Assembly (NCBI GenBank): GCA_018907035.1
Contig: JACCIC010000350.1
Coordinates: 142,866-206,865, forward strand
DNA from: Sycobia sp. Sy_11
Taxonomy: Eukaryota; Arthropoda; Insecta; Hymenoptera; Epichrysomallidae
DNA: 64,000 nucleotides
Direction of reading: 5' to 3'
Shown one piece after another: positions 1 to 12,282 of this stretch. Numbering within the stretch: position 1 is the first letter of the stretch; every line of letters starts with the position of its first letter. The notes under the pieces are model-generated. The model was given only the letters and a program-made list of their open reading frames with translations, did no database searches and was not told where the DNA came from. Both the position numbers and the translations under genes were made by a program.

Positions 1-180
1 TCTTCGAAGCTTGGGGGTGTATAGGAGGAGCAATCGATCGCCCATACGGCTCTATAGCTATAATGAGACCGGTATATGCATAGTGCGCGAGGTATGTGTG
101 CGTGCGCGGCGCGTGCCTCGCGTATGCAAGAGAGTAATCCGAGGAGGAATCTGACGAAATGACACGCGTAGAAAACTCGT

Positions 181-216
181 GTGGTGTGTGTGTGTGTGTG
201 TGTAGCTGTGTGTGTG
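181..216. repeat. (TG)n microsatellite
   Basis: TG dinucleotide tract interrupted once by AGC. Confidence 0.9.
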
Positions 217-290
217 ATCACGATCGAAAAAGCTTTTGCGAACTCGCGAGTAAGCTCGGCGTAGTCCCTCAGCGTCGCAGAACAGCGCCC

Positions 291-307
291 CGCGCGCGCG
301 CGCGCGC
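291..307. repeat. (CG)n tract
   Basis: Seventeen alternating C and G, a potential Z-DNA tract. Its survival suggests little CpG decay. Confidence 0.9.
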
Positions 308-398
308 ATCGGGAAAATGGGTTAATTTCCCTGGAACGACCTCGAAGCTGGAACGCTTCTCTTCGCCCCTGTCTCCGTACCCCCCGTCTCGCTTGCAC

Positions 399-401
<3 letters not shown>

Positions 402-429
<28 letters not shown>
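402..429. repeat. (CT)n microsatellite
   Basis: Perfect CT repeat, followed by a longer pyrimidine-rich region to about 535. Confidence 0.9.
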
Positions 430-434
<5 letters not shown>

Positions 435-706
435 ACTGGCCCTTATTCTGCTCTCTTCTCCTCCTCCTCCCCTCCCGCCCTCTCGAATCAGCTCCCTCTC
501 GCAAGCTCTCTCTCTCTCTCTCGCAAGCTTTCTCCTCGTCTCCTCGTTCGGCCGTGCTGTGCGAGCTCGACAAGTTCGAGACGTATATTTTCGCCGTTAG
601 CACATATCATATGTGTATATATATGTATATATATGTGTGTGTATTGATGTGCGTGTGTGGTTATATCGGATAAACCGGCGCGCATATGCAATTCTATTGC
701 TTCAGA

Positions 707-752
707 AAGAGAGATAGAGAGAGAGAGAGAGAGAGAGTGAGAGAGTGAGAGT
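707..752. repeat. (GA)n microsatellite
   Basis: GA tract with a few T interruptions, just upstream of the donor-like ATG/GTAAGT at 778. Confidence 0.9.
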
Positions 753-1386
753 AACGCGGATCAACTGCGCCATCGATGGTAAGTTCGACGTATTTTGCGG
801 GTCGCTGATTTAATTTTTCGAGATCGACAGGTCCAATATGGTCCCAATTTCGACGCGTCCGAAAAAAATAAGATTAATTATACTATGTAACGCGACTGCT
901 CTGATAATGTAATTATAGTTCAAAGATTTTTTTTTCTTTCTTAAACACTTGATTTATAAGAACCAAATTTTCAGAACAAATCGCGGAAAATTACTCTCGA
1001 TAGATATAAATTCAAATAATGATTTCGTCTTATAAAATACGAAAAATATTTCAGAGATGTAACGAGCAATCGTTGATATATATATATATATATAATTATT
1101 TATCGAATTCACAGGATCACGTATTGTTTTTTGTTTGTCACGTTTATTATTTTCAAATCGTGTCTTAAATCATATATACTAAAACGACATCATCAGTGGC
1201 CCCGGTAACCTTGAAATTGTGAACCGGTTACCTTAAAAAAAAAAACCTACAAAAAACATCGAGCCATCCCTCGTTACGCTCGTATTAACGCGGGCGTGCT
1301 CGAGCGCGCGCGCTCTCGTTCGATGAGAATAAGCGATCGATGCTCGTCGGCTCGCGCAGTGTGGTATATCGGAATCATAAGGGGAG

Positions 1387-1388
<2 letters not shown>

Positions 1389-1418
<30 letters not shown>
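1389..1418. repeat. (GA)n microsatellite
   Basis: Uninterrupted GA repeat. Confidence 0.9.
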
Positions 1419-1422
<4 letters not shown>

Positions 1423-2014
1423 CATGTGAAAAATGCTCGATTTAAAGCAGAAAATTATGAAATTATTTTAAGGCTCCGTTACTTTCGTATTTCCGTACTT
1501 CGACCGGTTTCTCAAACGATCGCTTATGTTTGTATAATGCACATATATATGCTATCATGCGCGCACGGTTGGCCAAATCAATTGTTTGTTTTTTTTTAAA
1601 TTTACACATTAATTATGTAATTCTTGAAAATGTGCAAATGCATAATTAACGTCTATTGTGGTTATCAAGATTTTTGGGACGAAACTAGAGGAACGCGAAA
1701 TATTAATAAAAGATGATAAAATTGACAAAATCTAATGTGTAAAAACGCGTATATATCTATGCTCACAAATAATTTAATTATTTTCATTGAATGAAATAGT
1801 CTCTGCTTCGAATGAATCCCAGCTAATCGGATAAAAGAATCCCGTCCAAAACGTTAGACCGAAAAATTCCCACGTTAGACTATCGATAACGAAAACTTAT
1901 GTTTGTTCGTCATCTCGTTCGAGTATTTTTGTTGTTGGTTGGTTTTTTTTTTTTTTTTTTTACCAAAAAATTGTCCAAAAAAAACAAACTAAGATTCGCT
2001 TAATTTTTCGTCCC

Positions 2015-2283
2015 GACAGGACGAGCGAGACATAGGCGCGCGCGCGCGCACCTGATCCGACGATAAACCCGAGCGAGTACGTCCCCGATCGCGCGTTCTT
2101 TCCACGGGCTTGCCGCGGCCGCGCATTCCTCCGGGATGCAATCGTCGGGGCTTGACGCGCGGCCTCGCGTACATTAATAGGGCGGCTAAATTATTGGGCG
2201 GCGAGCCGACGTATCGACCGTCGAGGCGTCGGCGAATATCTGGGGCGGGATGGCTCGAGCGAGGGTCGAGTGCGGAGAAGACA

Positions 2284-2332
<49 letters not shown>

Positions 2333-2400
2333 CCGGCGAGCGCCACGGTAGACGACTGTATAGACGTACTCGATACGTTATGACTTGTTAACGATTTTGT
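2015..2400. other. CpG-rich block
   Basis: Dense CG, including CGGCGAGCCG and CGACCGTCGAGGCGTCGG, ending in a GA tract. Such blocks in insect genomes are often promoters or regulatory modules, but no core promoter or coding frame is supported. Confidence 0.45.
2288..2328. repeat. (GA)n microsatellite
   Basis: GA repeat of about 20 units at the end of a CpG-rich block. Confidence 0.95.
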
Positions 2401-2629
2401 CGATTATTCGAGCGGGGAACCGAGCGAATCTCGTTCTCTCCCGGTAAACCATCGTTAATTAATTTAATGTATTAATCTTATACATTTTTTTTTTTTTTGA
2501 AGTTTAATTTTTTTCCTTTTTCTTTGAAAACGGGGTTATGCGCAACGTTGTGAGCCCCGCTTCTTCGATCAGCCCAAAATTAATCATTCAAACTCTTTCG
2601 TCTTGCGCAGTAACTGCGTGCTCGAATTC

Positions 2630-2676
2630 TATATATATATATATGTGTGTGTATATATGTGTGTGTGTGTGTGTGT
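2630..2676. repeat. Compound (TA)n(TG)n microsatellite
   Basis: TA, TG, TA and TG stretches in succession. Confidence 0.9.
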
Positions 2677-3113
2677 TCTATTGAATCATTTATATATTTT
2701 TCGAGTTTAAAAATTATAAAAACAGGTAAATACTAGTAGAATTTTGCCCCATATACATATACATACTCTAGGTGAAAAAAAAAAAATTATCTTCGATTAT
2801 GTTGCATCGGATTTATGGAATATGTAATTCGAATAACAAAAAAAAATATTTACTTTTTCCGCGAAAAATTCTAATGCCTACAAGCAAATTCCGAAAATGA
2901 TACGCCATATATATGTGACAAGCAAGTTCGATAAAAATATATTACAGTTGAGTCAATAAAAACAAAAAAAAAAACAAACAAAAAAAAACTTCCTGCAAAA
3001 GCTTGGGATTTTTGGGTTTATTTTTGGAATTCAAGAGAGTGCATGTATAATAGAACGTATATCTTCGATCTTTATAATTAATTAGCGTGCGACGAGTTTT
3101 TCGCTGTATAAGC

Positions 3114-3118
<5 letters not shown>

Positions 3119-3165
<47 letters not shown>

Positions 3166-3225
3166 CTCTATCACTCTCTCTCTCTTTCTTTCTCTTCCTT
3201 TCTCTCTCTCCCTCTCCCTCTCTCT
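3119..3225. repeat. (CT)n pyrimidine tract
   Basis: About 107 bases nearly all C and T, with the first 44 perfect CT. It can form triplex (H-DNA) structures. Confidence 0.95.
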
Positions 3226-3936
3226 ACAACATTAGCAAGCTAATTAAGAAGAAGTCTATATGTAATCTATCAGAATACCGGGAATAGAGAGAAGGGTGTC
3301 GCCTCGTGTGTATGCGGGTGGGTGTGAGTGTGTGCGCGCGTGCGACCGCATGTAACTCCTGTTTTTACGACTTCGCTTCGTCCTAGCGTTATAACAACTT
3401 TGCATGGATCGATGCGTCACACGGAGAAAGAGAGAAAGAGAGAGAGAGAGCGGGCGAAATGGCTTCTTTCAAATTTCATATTCGTGAACGCGAATGAGCC
3501 TCTCCGACTTTCTATTGCGCAAGAATACGACGTGCGTATATTAAATATTTGAAGAACGTTGTCGTTTGCGATCGTGGGCGTTTCTATACTCGCGCGCGCG
3601 TGCGCGCGCATAACGCGAATCCGATAAAATCTTCGAAAATTGTGCCGCGTTGGAATTTTTATCACGGACCGACGGTGGTTCGATGAGAATACATGCACCA
3701 ACATGATACGAAAGCTTCAGATATAGAACTTAAAAAGAAGAAGCATTAGAATTTTGAAATGATCAAGTTAATATCAATTATCAATGAAAAATAAAAATAC
3801 TAATATGAAAATTACAAGCTACTATATTACATTGATATAAGTAATATCTTCAATTTTCGCTCATAAATATTACCTGTTCGAAATATTGAGATTTTTATAT
3901 TTATTTTAATCTATATTTTTATCTATGCTTCACCAA

Positions 3937-3938
<2 letters not shown>

Positions 3939-3983
<45 letters not shown>
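3939..3983. repeat. (TA)n microsatellite
   Basis: Perfect TA repeat of about 22 units. Confidence 0.95.
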
Positions 3984-3986
<3 letters not shown>

Positions 3987-4657
3987 AATCTACGATCAAA
4001 TTTTATCGATCTTATTATATATGAATTTCGCGAGACGTGCAAAACTTCGCGGAAGCTTTATTAAACTCGATACCAGCAGGTGCGCATTTGCAAAAGAGAA
4101 AAAAAATGACTATACCGCATAATTCATCGAAGCTGTAAACACTGTTGTACGATCCATTATCATTGTCCACTGCTGCAATCTGCTCTTGTATCATATATAT
4201 ATATAGTCTTTTTTATATATCTTCATCATTACGCTCAAACAATATCGGGACAATACTAAAAACATCGCACGGGTATATGAGGCCTTCCACGACGAATCAA
4301 TCGGTGTTCTCGACAATATTTAGAACTGTATATATATAATTTACATATATATCTATACTTGAGTGAGGTCATTTGACAAATCACATTTTCTCGTACGTTA
4401 CATGCCGAGCCAAAGATCGGGTTTTTTGATTCTGATTCATTGATATCTTAACGTACTTAGAAAAACAATCCAAAAAAACCTTGCATTTAACAAATTTTCA
4501 ACATTTTTCATACATACGATTGCTCTCGATACCCGCAAGAATTTCTTTGGCCTACCCTCTGCATCGCGAAAACATCGGAACGGAATGAAACATCCGCGAA
4601 GATCATTCATATAATTATATTTTTATACATGTCTATGATACGCATATAGCGCATATA

Positions 4658-4661
<4 letters not shown>

Positions 4662-4710
<49 letters not shown>
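4662..4710. repeat. (TA)n microsatellite
   Basis: Perfect TA repeat, preceded by a short GCATATA triplication. Confidence 0.95.
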
Positions 4711-4714
<4 letters not shown>

Positions 4715-4762
4715 ATAAAATAAACATATCTATATGCATAAAATAGTGCGTTCACCCGCGTG

Positions 4763-4768
<6 letters not shown>

Positions 4769-4808
<40 letters not shown>
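4769..4808. repeat. (TA)n microsatellite
   Basis: TA repeat of about 20 units, 58 bases after the previous tract. Confidence 0.95.
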
Positions 4809-4812
<4 letters not shown>

Positions 4813-4986
4813 TTTAGGATGCATCAGCTTTCCAACGCTCATTCGCGCGTATACTTTCCTGCTCGCGCGCGCTTCTGATGAATCAGCGTTACGCTCGCGC
4901 AATTCGCACGCGATCTTCTCCAAGTATTAACCACCGGCTGCAGCTCGGTCTCAATTCTGAATTTTCAGCTTATACATATATATCCG

Positions 4987-4990
<4 letters not shown>

Positions 4991-5031
<41 letters not shown>
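4991..5031. repeat. (TA)n microsatellite
   Basis: Perfect TA repeat of about 20 units. Confidence 0.95.
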
Positions 5032-5032
<1 letters not shown>

Positions 5033-5160
5033 CATTGGAAGCAGTAAGTTAACGAAGCGCACAAAGTGTATATACCTATTACATACATATAGATATATTA
5101 TGTGCGCGCGCTTTCTCCCGATATGTAATTCCGCGCGTTGCGCAAGCGGATTCGTGCAAA

Positions 5161-5180
5161 AAAAGGCGCGCGCGCCTTTT
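5161..5180. other. Perfect 20-bp palindrome
   Basis: AAAAGGCGCGCGCGCCTTTT with GC on both outer sides, followed after a few bases by a run of about 11 C's. It lies between two long TA tracts (4991-5031 and 5228-5280), so the whole 290 bp is prone to cruciform or slipped structures. Confidence 0.7.
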
Positions 5181-5227
5181 GCGGACCCCCCCCCCCGATA
5201 TTTCGCTCGTTTGCGCCGAGCCCGACG

Positions 5228-5242
5228 TATATATATATATAT

Positions 5243-5280
<38 letters not shown>
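5228..5280. repeat. (TA)n microsatellite
   Basis: TA repeat with one G interruption. Confidence 0.95.
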
Positions 5281-5283
<3 letters not shown>

Positions 5284-5477
5284 CGTACAAGGAAAATATA
5301 AATATATAATTTCCGAAAAATTGGCGAGAAGTATCAACGGGGAGGACGAGATGGCGTCGACGTGACTTTTAGGCAATTATAAGGGCTCATTTTGTGACAT
5401 TTGTTTTATAATAATTAATCCGAGAAAAATTCTTCCTTTCGAGAAACGATAACAACTTACGATAGTAATGAACTATG

Positions 5478-5480
<3 letters not shown>

Positions 5481-5506
<26 letters not shown>
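5481..5506. repeat. (ATT)n microsatellite
   Basis: Eight ATT trinucleotides. Confidence 0.9.
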
Positions 5507-5509
<3 letters not shown>

Positions 5510-6649
5510 TTTAAAAGTTAAAATACACTGATTGCTGTCCTCGATTTCTAAGCTGTGAATTTTGCCCTTTAATAATAGAGATCACCTTGACAATCTGTGC
5601 CGCTCTATGTGTGTTTAAAGCACAGAAAATGGGAAATGATTTTAAAAAAAAAATGAAGAGGGTAGGGATTAAGCTACATTTAGGAAAACGCAGTTTTAAG
5701 TCAACTGATGACATCTATATTTGTAACTTTGCGGGTCAGGCGCGCGCGCGCGTGTAGGTGCGCGTGTGTTTGTGTGAGTTCAGAATGCAGCATCTACATA
5801 ATTATACACTTCTCATGCCGAAGAGAGGCAGAGATTGGCAGAGAAGGGCTATTTTTGAATTTTCAGCCTCCATTCTCAATACTAAGGGCATATATAAATG
5901 GTTCTTTTTTTTTTTTTTTAATACCCTCAAATTTTTTTCCGCTTGTTCCCCTCCTTTTTTTCACATTGTACCAATAATTTGACCTTAATAATATATTAGG
6001 TTTCTATATCAAACGTATCGTTTCTTTATTTTCTTTTTTTCAAGCTCGTTGATTTTGCATACGACGTTGATAAATGGAGGTTTATTCCGTGAATTGCAAT
6101 TCATAGAAAATCTTTAACGGATTTATAATACGTTTTACAGTATGATCTTTAATTCCGAGCATGAACTATCTAGGATCCAGAAAGGAATATCCGCCTGCAG
6201 AACTCTGTCTTCGTGCGCGTGCGCGTATAGACAATGTATTGCCTTCAGCTGCTTTGGAAAATTAAATAATAATCAGTGGGCGAACGAGGGAGCGCGCACC
6301 TTTGAAGTGCAAACAATGAGCGTGAATAAAGGAAGGAAAAATATAATAGAGAAAGATATATATATATATTTATATAGTGAGAAAGGAGGGTGGGGGGAAG
6401 AAAATATAGCACGTGTGAAAAACTTAAGGAAAAAAAATATATCGAACGACGGAGACCAAAGATGACAATGGGTCCTAAGGAAAATGGGTCATACCCTAGA
6501 ATTCGGGTCTATAAGTCGTTCAACGAAAAGTAATCTATATAAAATTGAAAAAGTCGGATAAATGCATTCTTAGCATGCATCTACAATGTAAACTAATTCG
6601 GAATTTCAAAAATTTACTAAATACGTATACAGTCGCGAATACAGCGATA

Positions 6650-6652
<3 letters not shown>

Positions 6653-6691
<39 letters not shown>
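6653..6691. repeat. (TA)n microsatellite
   Basis: Perfect TA repeat. Confidence 0.95.
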
Positions 6692-6694
<3 letters not shown>

Positions 6695-7231
6695 AGTATA
6701 TACAGTGGTACACGCAGATTAAATCCTCCATTTTTTAAATTTTCTCGTTTTCTGATTTTTTTTTCTCTCTTTTGGTTTTTTCATAACTGATAAATTCATT
6801 CGCATTTGTCGTCGGCGGTGTACGCGTATCATCGAGCTCATTGGGCGAGAAAACGGGGAGATGCAATTGTTGAGAAAAATTTCAACGAGAAGCGTTATTG
6901 CTGTATTTGGGAAGACTCGAGAAGGACGTTAAGAAAACCATTATAGGTCTAGCGATTCTAAGGCTTCTTTTCTTTTTCACTTTTCGGATCATTGTATATA
7001 AAACCGTCGGACGATATAATCCTCGATTAGTCATCGTTCTTGTAATTTACCCTCTCGTTTTGGATCCCGTGTATTAATAAAAACGTTCGTTTTTTTTCTT
7101 GTTTTCTATCACTGCTTCGAACGATTATGCCTTGCCACTCATGTACATGTACAAAAGGTGTCTTCTTATATTATATTATTACGATCTTCTTATTATTATG
7201 AATTCGTCTCGCGCGTGTCGGCAGGTATTAC

Positions 7232-7233
<2 letters not shown>

Positions 7234-7309
<76 letters not shown>
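7234..7309. repeat. (GA)n microsatellite
   Basis: Perfect GA repeat of about 38 units, the longest GA tract of the window, with GATA-like continuation to 7330. Confidence 0.97.
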
Positions 7310-7313
<4 letters not shown>

Positions 7314-7573
7314 TAGAGAGACAGAGAGAAAGAGCGTCGCGATAGAACGTAAGAAGCGATTCTTATCACACGTCTTCTCACGCTCGAGATGGTTTTGGGT
7401 CTGTTAGCTCTATATCAAATTGCTCGGATGCATCATCCAATGTTACATATATATTATGGCTAAAGCAAAACTATGGCTATTTTACTTTTTATGCTTTCTT
7501 CTAACATTTTCCTCGATCTTTCGATCGTCATACGTTGCAAATCCCGATCTACGCGAACGAAAAATCCTGGTGA

Positions 7574-7576
<3 letters not shown>

Positions 7577-7629
<53 letters not shown>
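7577..7629. repeat. (TA)n microsatellite
   Basis: First of three TA tracts within 310 bases. Perfect, about 26 units. Confidence 0.95.
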
Positions 7630-7634
<5 letters not shown>

Positions 7635-7735
7635 AGAGGCGATTCCGAAAGTGAGGCTGGCGCTCGGTTTGGCACGTCGGTCGTCGCGCTCGCGCGTGCA
7701 CTTGCGCACGTACGCACGCCCATTATGTATATACA

Positions 7736-7738
<3 letters not shown>

Positions 7739-7777
<39 letters not shown>
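7739..7777. repeat. (TA)n microsatellite
   Basis: Second of the three clustered TA tracts. Confidence 0.95.
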
Positions 7778-7780
<3 letters not shown>

Positions 7781-7835
7781 GTGACGTATGGAATAAGTAT
7801 TCCGCGAGTCGTGTAGTCCACTCTGTTATTCCTCT

Positions 7836-7838
<3 letters not shown>

Positions 7839-7884
<46 letters not shown>
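7839..7884. repeat. (TA)n microsatellite
   Basis: Third of the three clustered TA tracts. Confidence 0.95.
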
Positions 7885-7889
<5 letters not shown>

Positions 7890-8170
7890 TCATTCATACA
7901 CTTGTTGTAATAAGGATTTGGCCTCTCTTTGATTGATTTTATTGTCAACAGGGAGGAAGGTTTTGTTGTTTTTATCGAACCGCGCAGAATAAGAGAGCGT
8001 CATAAGTTATACGATGTAAAGTTTAATTCATGGGCGTTCGTATGCGTAGAGTAAAGACAGTGCAGTAACAGCGCGAGTTTCATTTTTCTCAAACAATTTC
8101 AGCGAGTTCATACAGCTACGTGATTTGGAACATTTGTGACCTTCTTATTTACATATTAATAAATAAATGA

Positions 8171-8173
<3 letters not shown>

Positions 8174-8219
<46 letters not shown>
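8174..8219. repeat. (TA)n microsatellite
   Basis: Perfect TA repeat of about 23 units. Confidence 0.95.
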
Positions 8220-8222
<3 letters not shown>

Positions 8223-8481
8223 GCTTTCATCAAGATCTGTCTCTCTCTCTCTTTCCCTTTTCCCAACGCAAGTGATAGATTACTAAGCAAAATTGACGAA
8301 ATCATATTCAATATTTGTCTGGGATCGCCACATTATTTATCGTATTGTCTTATTTGAATATATATGCTGTGATTATTTCTCTCAGCGTCCATAATATATA
8401 TATTACAAATAGAGACCTTAGAGCTTACAGCCGACATAAAATGTTTATACGTATTTTCCATTGTTTTTCTATATATATATT

Positions 8482-8696
8482 GATGAGCATACAGTTTTCA
8501 ATGTATTATTAGCTAATATATCGTTGTGTTTATGATATATATAAACACAACGCGCGCACACATATTTGCACCTTCGCTGATATATAGAGACTTGTGTATA
8601 TGTAGATATAGCTGCATATACATTATGTAGCTTGGATGTATAATACAGATATTATCATATATTAGCCAATAATACATTGAAAACTGCATTCCCATT
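8482..8696. repeat. Foldback element with about 40-base inverted arms
   Basis: CAGTTTTCAATGTATTATT (8492-8510, continuing to 8521) recurs as its reverse complement at 8657-8686 with one mismatch in 30 bases. The similarity continues outward about ten more bases at lower identity. Between the arms is a second perfect 12-bp hairpin (8522-8552). About 215 bp overall, with no coding capacity. This fits a MITE or foldback transposon, or a long hairpin transcript precursor. Confidence 0.7.
8522..8552. other. Nested 12-bp hairpin
   Basis: CGTTGTGTTTAT / ATAAACACAACG around a 7-base GATATAT loop, directly inside the left arm of the foldback element. Confidence 0.6.
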
Positions 8697-9573
8697 AATT
8701 CATGCACAGAGAAACAGCGATGAAAAATGTGGACAAAAATCCGATGCCGGCCGTAAGTTCTAGAGTCTATCTGTCACTTTTCCACCACCACCGATCACCC
8801 ACCACCCTAACTCGAAGATCCGTCGCGTTTCTTACCTCGTGTGTATAATATATAACGCGAGTATAACTATATACGATAGAATCTCGACGACGCGAACAAA
8901 TCGAGAATTCGACAGAGGCCAGAGAAGAAGTCGCTCGTCGAAATGGCCGTTAACGAATGGAAAATAAATACACCTGCGCAAGCGGAAAAACTATTTGTTC
9001 CGATTTAAATTCAATACACGATCTTATACAGTCGCGGGAGATATTCGATACTTGCGCGAAAAGGAAAAACATCGCCTAGAAATTCAGTATGTCGTGTGGG
9101 TGAAAAATATTATTTTCCAAAATGTATAGTGTAAATATTTTTGTTTTTTTTTTTTGTTTTTTTTTTTTTGTCCGCGTTTCGATAATACGCCGTTGGAATA
9201 ATCGCGACGATTCCGCGGCACTTTTTCTGCAGGAGTTTCTATTATTGACGATCGACTGAGCCTCAATTGCGCGACCCTTTTGGTATTTTCTTCGATGAAC
9301 AAAGTGAGAAGGAAAACCGCGCTGAGAGCGAGAGAGCAAATGTTGATTCTCCGGCACATAAAGCACGATCTACAGTTCTCCCATAAAACTGAGTACATTT
9401 ATATTTAGTCGTAATTCAGGGAATAATATGCAAATAGCGATCAAAATAATAAGGATGAAAACGAGCTCAACTCTTTCATTTTCTTTTTCTTTTTCTTTTT
9501 TTTTTTTTAATTTTCAATATACGAATTTCTATATAGATATAAACTAGCGTCAGCAATATTTACGAGCAAGATA

Positions 9574-9579
9574 TGTATG

Positions 9580-9633
<54 letters not shown>
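9574..9633. repeat. (ATGT)n(TA)n microsatellite
   Basis: Short ATGT run passing into a long TA tract. Confidence 0.95.
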
Positions 9634-9635
<2 letters not shown>

Positions 9636-10564
9636 CTTTAGAATTTATCGGGGCACATTTACGACAAGATACGCAAACGCGCGGAGGAAAAAACCGCCTA
9701 GAATACGTTTATTATAAAATATCAATTTTTTTTTTTATAATACGGGATGGATTATCCAACTTGAGCTTCTATTTTTAATCCATTATAATCCCTCGGTTTC
9801 GAAGCACAATGTTAAAAAAAAAAGAATAATACTAATAATAATCGTATAATATAGTTTCGCATTCATTATCCCGTGACTAACTTGTGATCGAAATCTGCTT
9901 TTTTACTTCTTCTCCGTCTTCTTCGTCTCTCTTTCATTCATTGCTGGCGATTAATCGCCGCGGGAAACGATATTAATTTATTCCCCCGACTATTGTTACG
10001 ACGGGGCCACTGATAAATTATATACCTTGCGGAAATACGGGTCGGTTCAATTGTGTCGATAAATCATGCGAACGAACGGGAAGGAGCGAATTGGGAAAAT
10101 ATGTGTATGGGATTGCTCTATATGTACACATACACACACGGGCGCACATTTACACGTAGGTTTGCCGATTAATTTTTGATCCGGCTTTAATTTAATATAT
10201 CAACGCGATTTAACTAGATGCACGTGTATATATATATATATATATAGTGGAAGAACAACTGAGCTTTTTCATTCGATCCCAATAAAAAGCGTGAAGACAA
10301 AACTTCTGCAAAATAATGAGTCATTCCTTACTCATATACATCGCGGGCCTCTTTTTCAACTTAAATACGCGTTATAAGGAAACTGTTATCTAATTTTAAT
10401 TGAGCTACCGCGGCCGTTGAATAAATGTAGTCATAATATCTAAGAGTCTAACACATGTCTATTCACAGGCGTGATAAGAAACACGTTTTAGAGCGACACT
10501 TTTTATCATTTTACGTTAACATAATTGTTCACCTCTCATAATTTTCTGTTTACTATACAAACAA

Positions 10565-10584
10565 ATATACATATACATATATAC

Positions 10585-10640
<56 letters not shown>

Positions 10641-10641
10641 A
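10565..10641. repeat. Compound TA/TACA microsatellite
   Basis: TATACA units, then a pure TA tract, then ATGT units. Confidence 0.9.
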
Positions 10642-11153
10642 TTATAAATGTATTAAAGTCGCTATGCGAGATATATCGTTTAAAAATACATACAGAGAGA
10701 ACGAAAATAGTTTATTTTTAGGTTTACTTTATCTACACTTTGCATAACCTTATAAAATAATCTTATAAAATAACGCAGTACAACCGTATTGGCGAACTTT
10801 ACAACCAATGGCCAATTGGTTTCCTTTTTTTCTTCCTTCTTCCTTTCCTCGATCTCAATTTTACAAAGCCAACGAGTTACATTAACTTTTGCTACGAGTT
10901 CTAATAATTGAAATCAATCAAATGAAACTTAATTTCGAATTTTTCTTTTTATCGCGACAGTTAACGGGAATTTACGATTGTCACGTGATTCCTTGCGCGG
11001 TGGGGAGTAAAAAATTGCCTCAACATAAATCCGACAACGAAAGATCACAAAGTTGTAGTATGCCATATAACAATTTATATTAGAATTTATGTTTTCGACG
11101 ATTCGTTGTACACACACACACACACACACATACAAATAGTCTATTTGCAAAAA

Positions 11154-11156
<3 letters not shown>

Positions 11157-11195
<39 letters not shown>
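11157..11195. repeat. (TA)n microsatellite
   Basis: Perfect TA repeat about 30 bases after a (CA)n tract at 11110-11129. Confidence 0.95.
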
Positions 11196-11200
<5 letters not shown>

Positions 11201-11977
11201 ATAATTACACATTATTGATTAATTTGGGTTCGAAGCCAAAAACATCGCTCTATACGCGCATAATACAATGTTCGCAGCGGGCGCTCAATCGACCCCCCCC
11301 TCCCCCAACAGAGAGTGCAGCGGCGTTGGAAAAGCATCATTCGCACAGATTCGGAAGAGTTGGTCGAATCGTAATATCGTAATATCCGTCGCGCTCGACG
11401 AAACGCGGGATCGACAGACGGAAGGTGGCAGGGCGCCGCAGCAATGCGTTTCTTTGCGAGGCATTCCGGTGTATTTCGAACGCCGAGCTTCGACACCGTG
11501 ATTAGGAGCGATATAAATGAATAAATTTTATAATCCGAGTGTCGGGCGCATGATATTACTCGTGTAATTAACGCGCGCCGTTTCGACGACGCGTTACAAT
11601 AAAAGAAGTTCGGGATTTTTTTTAAAGGTCTATATATATATATATATATATTAGTACGACGCGTAGTTGCTTTTTTTTTATACGCACGCTCGGCTACGAT
11701 TAAACTGGCGAGGCGAATTAATCAGAAGTACATTTATATCGCGCTGGTAATTTTTACGAGATTTTGAGCTTAATTTTCACCAGGCGAGTAAAGTTACGAT
11801 GGAATAATATAAAGACGATGATTAATTGTAGTCTCGTATATAAACCGCGTGATTTATATCAGCTTATATTGAATTTTAAAGCGTTTTCAAGCCGCACTGT
11901 AATTTGGACACTTCTGCTATGGTATTTTTAATTTTCCTCGAGCGATCCGAAGTTGTTTAACACGAGGCAAGAAAACG

Positions 11978-11978
<1 letters not shown>

Positions 11979-12038
<60 letters not shown>
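11979..12038. repeat. (TA)n microsatellite
   Basis: Perfect TA repeat of about 30 units. Confidence 0.95.
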
Positions 12039-12042
<4 letters not shown>

Positions 12043-12235
12043 CACATTTATTATTACCATGTATTATATTATTTTTCAAGTTTTCAGGTGTAAGATTGTG
12101 AAATTGGTTTTCCTCAACAAAAAGTTTTTTTTGCCGTTTCAATAATTTATATACTTTATTGACGTATAGAGGAAAGAGCAGGCTTTAAAATGAAATGTGC
12201 GAATATTATAGGAGCTCTAAAGTAAATCATATCTA

Positions 12236-12238
<3 letters not shown>

Positions 12239-12280
<42 letters not shown>
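12239..12280. repeat. (TA)n microsatellite
   Basis: Perfect TA repeat preceded by ATCT units. Confidence 0.95.

Positions 12281-12282
<2 letters not shown>

Larger units (their letters stand above)
1..2000. other. Non-coding; CpG-rich start, then AT-rich
   Basis: The first 800 bases are CpG-rich with TG, CG, CT and GA tracts, and end in ATG/GTAAGT at 778/779 (a perfect donor motif). From 800 on the sequence is AT-rich with short homopolymers, apart from a CpG cluster at 1255-1370 containing the palindrome GAGCGCGCGCGCTC. No gene was recognised. Confidence 0.7.
2401..7230. other. AT-rich non-coding with TA tract cluster
   Basis: Between the listed repeats I see only AT-rich sequence, with a donor-like GCA/GTAAGT at 5042 and a CpG patch around 5100-5220. 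The open frames here are TA or CT translations. Confidence 0.7.

Noticed and set aside
7099..7407. Arg-Glu and Ser-Leu repeat frames over GA/CT tracts, also at 3087, 19122, 21172 and 54790
   Set aside because: Microsatellite translation only.
7473..7932. Open frames of Tyr-Ile repeats on both strands, and the like at 4878-5376, 33174-33897 and 61239-61716
   Set aside because: They are translations of TA microsatellites, open in every frame because the repeat lacks stops. There is no codon bias or domain.
12070..12092. Second AG/GT junction (TTTTCAG/GTGTAAG) as ratchet site
   Set aside because: The donor GTGTAA departs from the GTRAGT consensus and the pyrimidine tract is interrupted.
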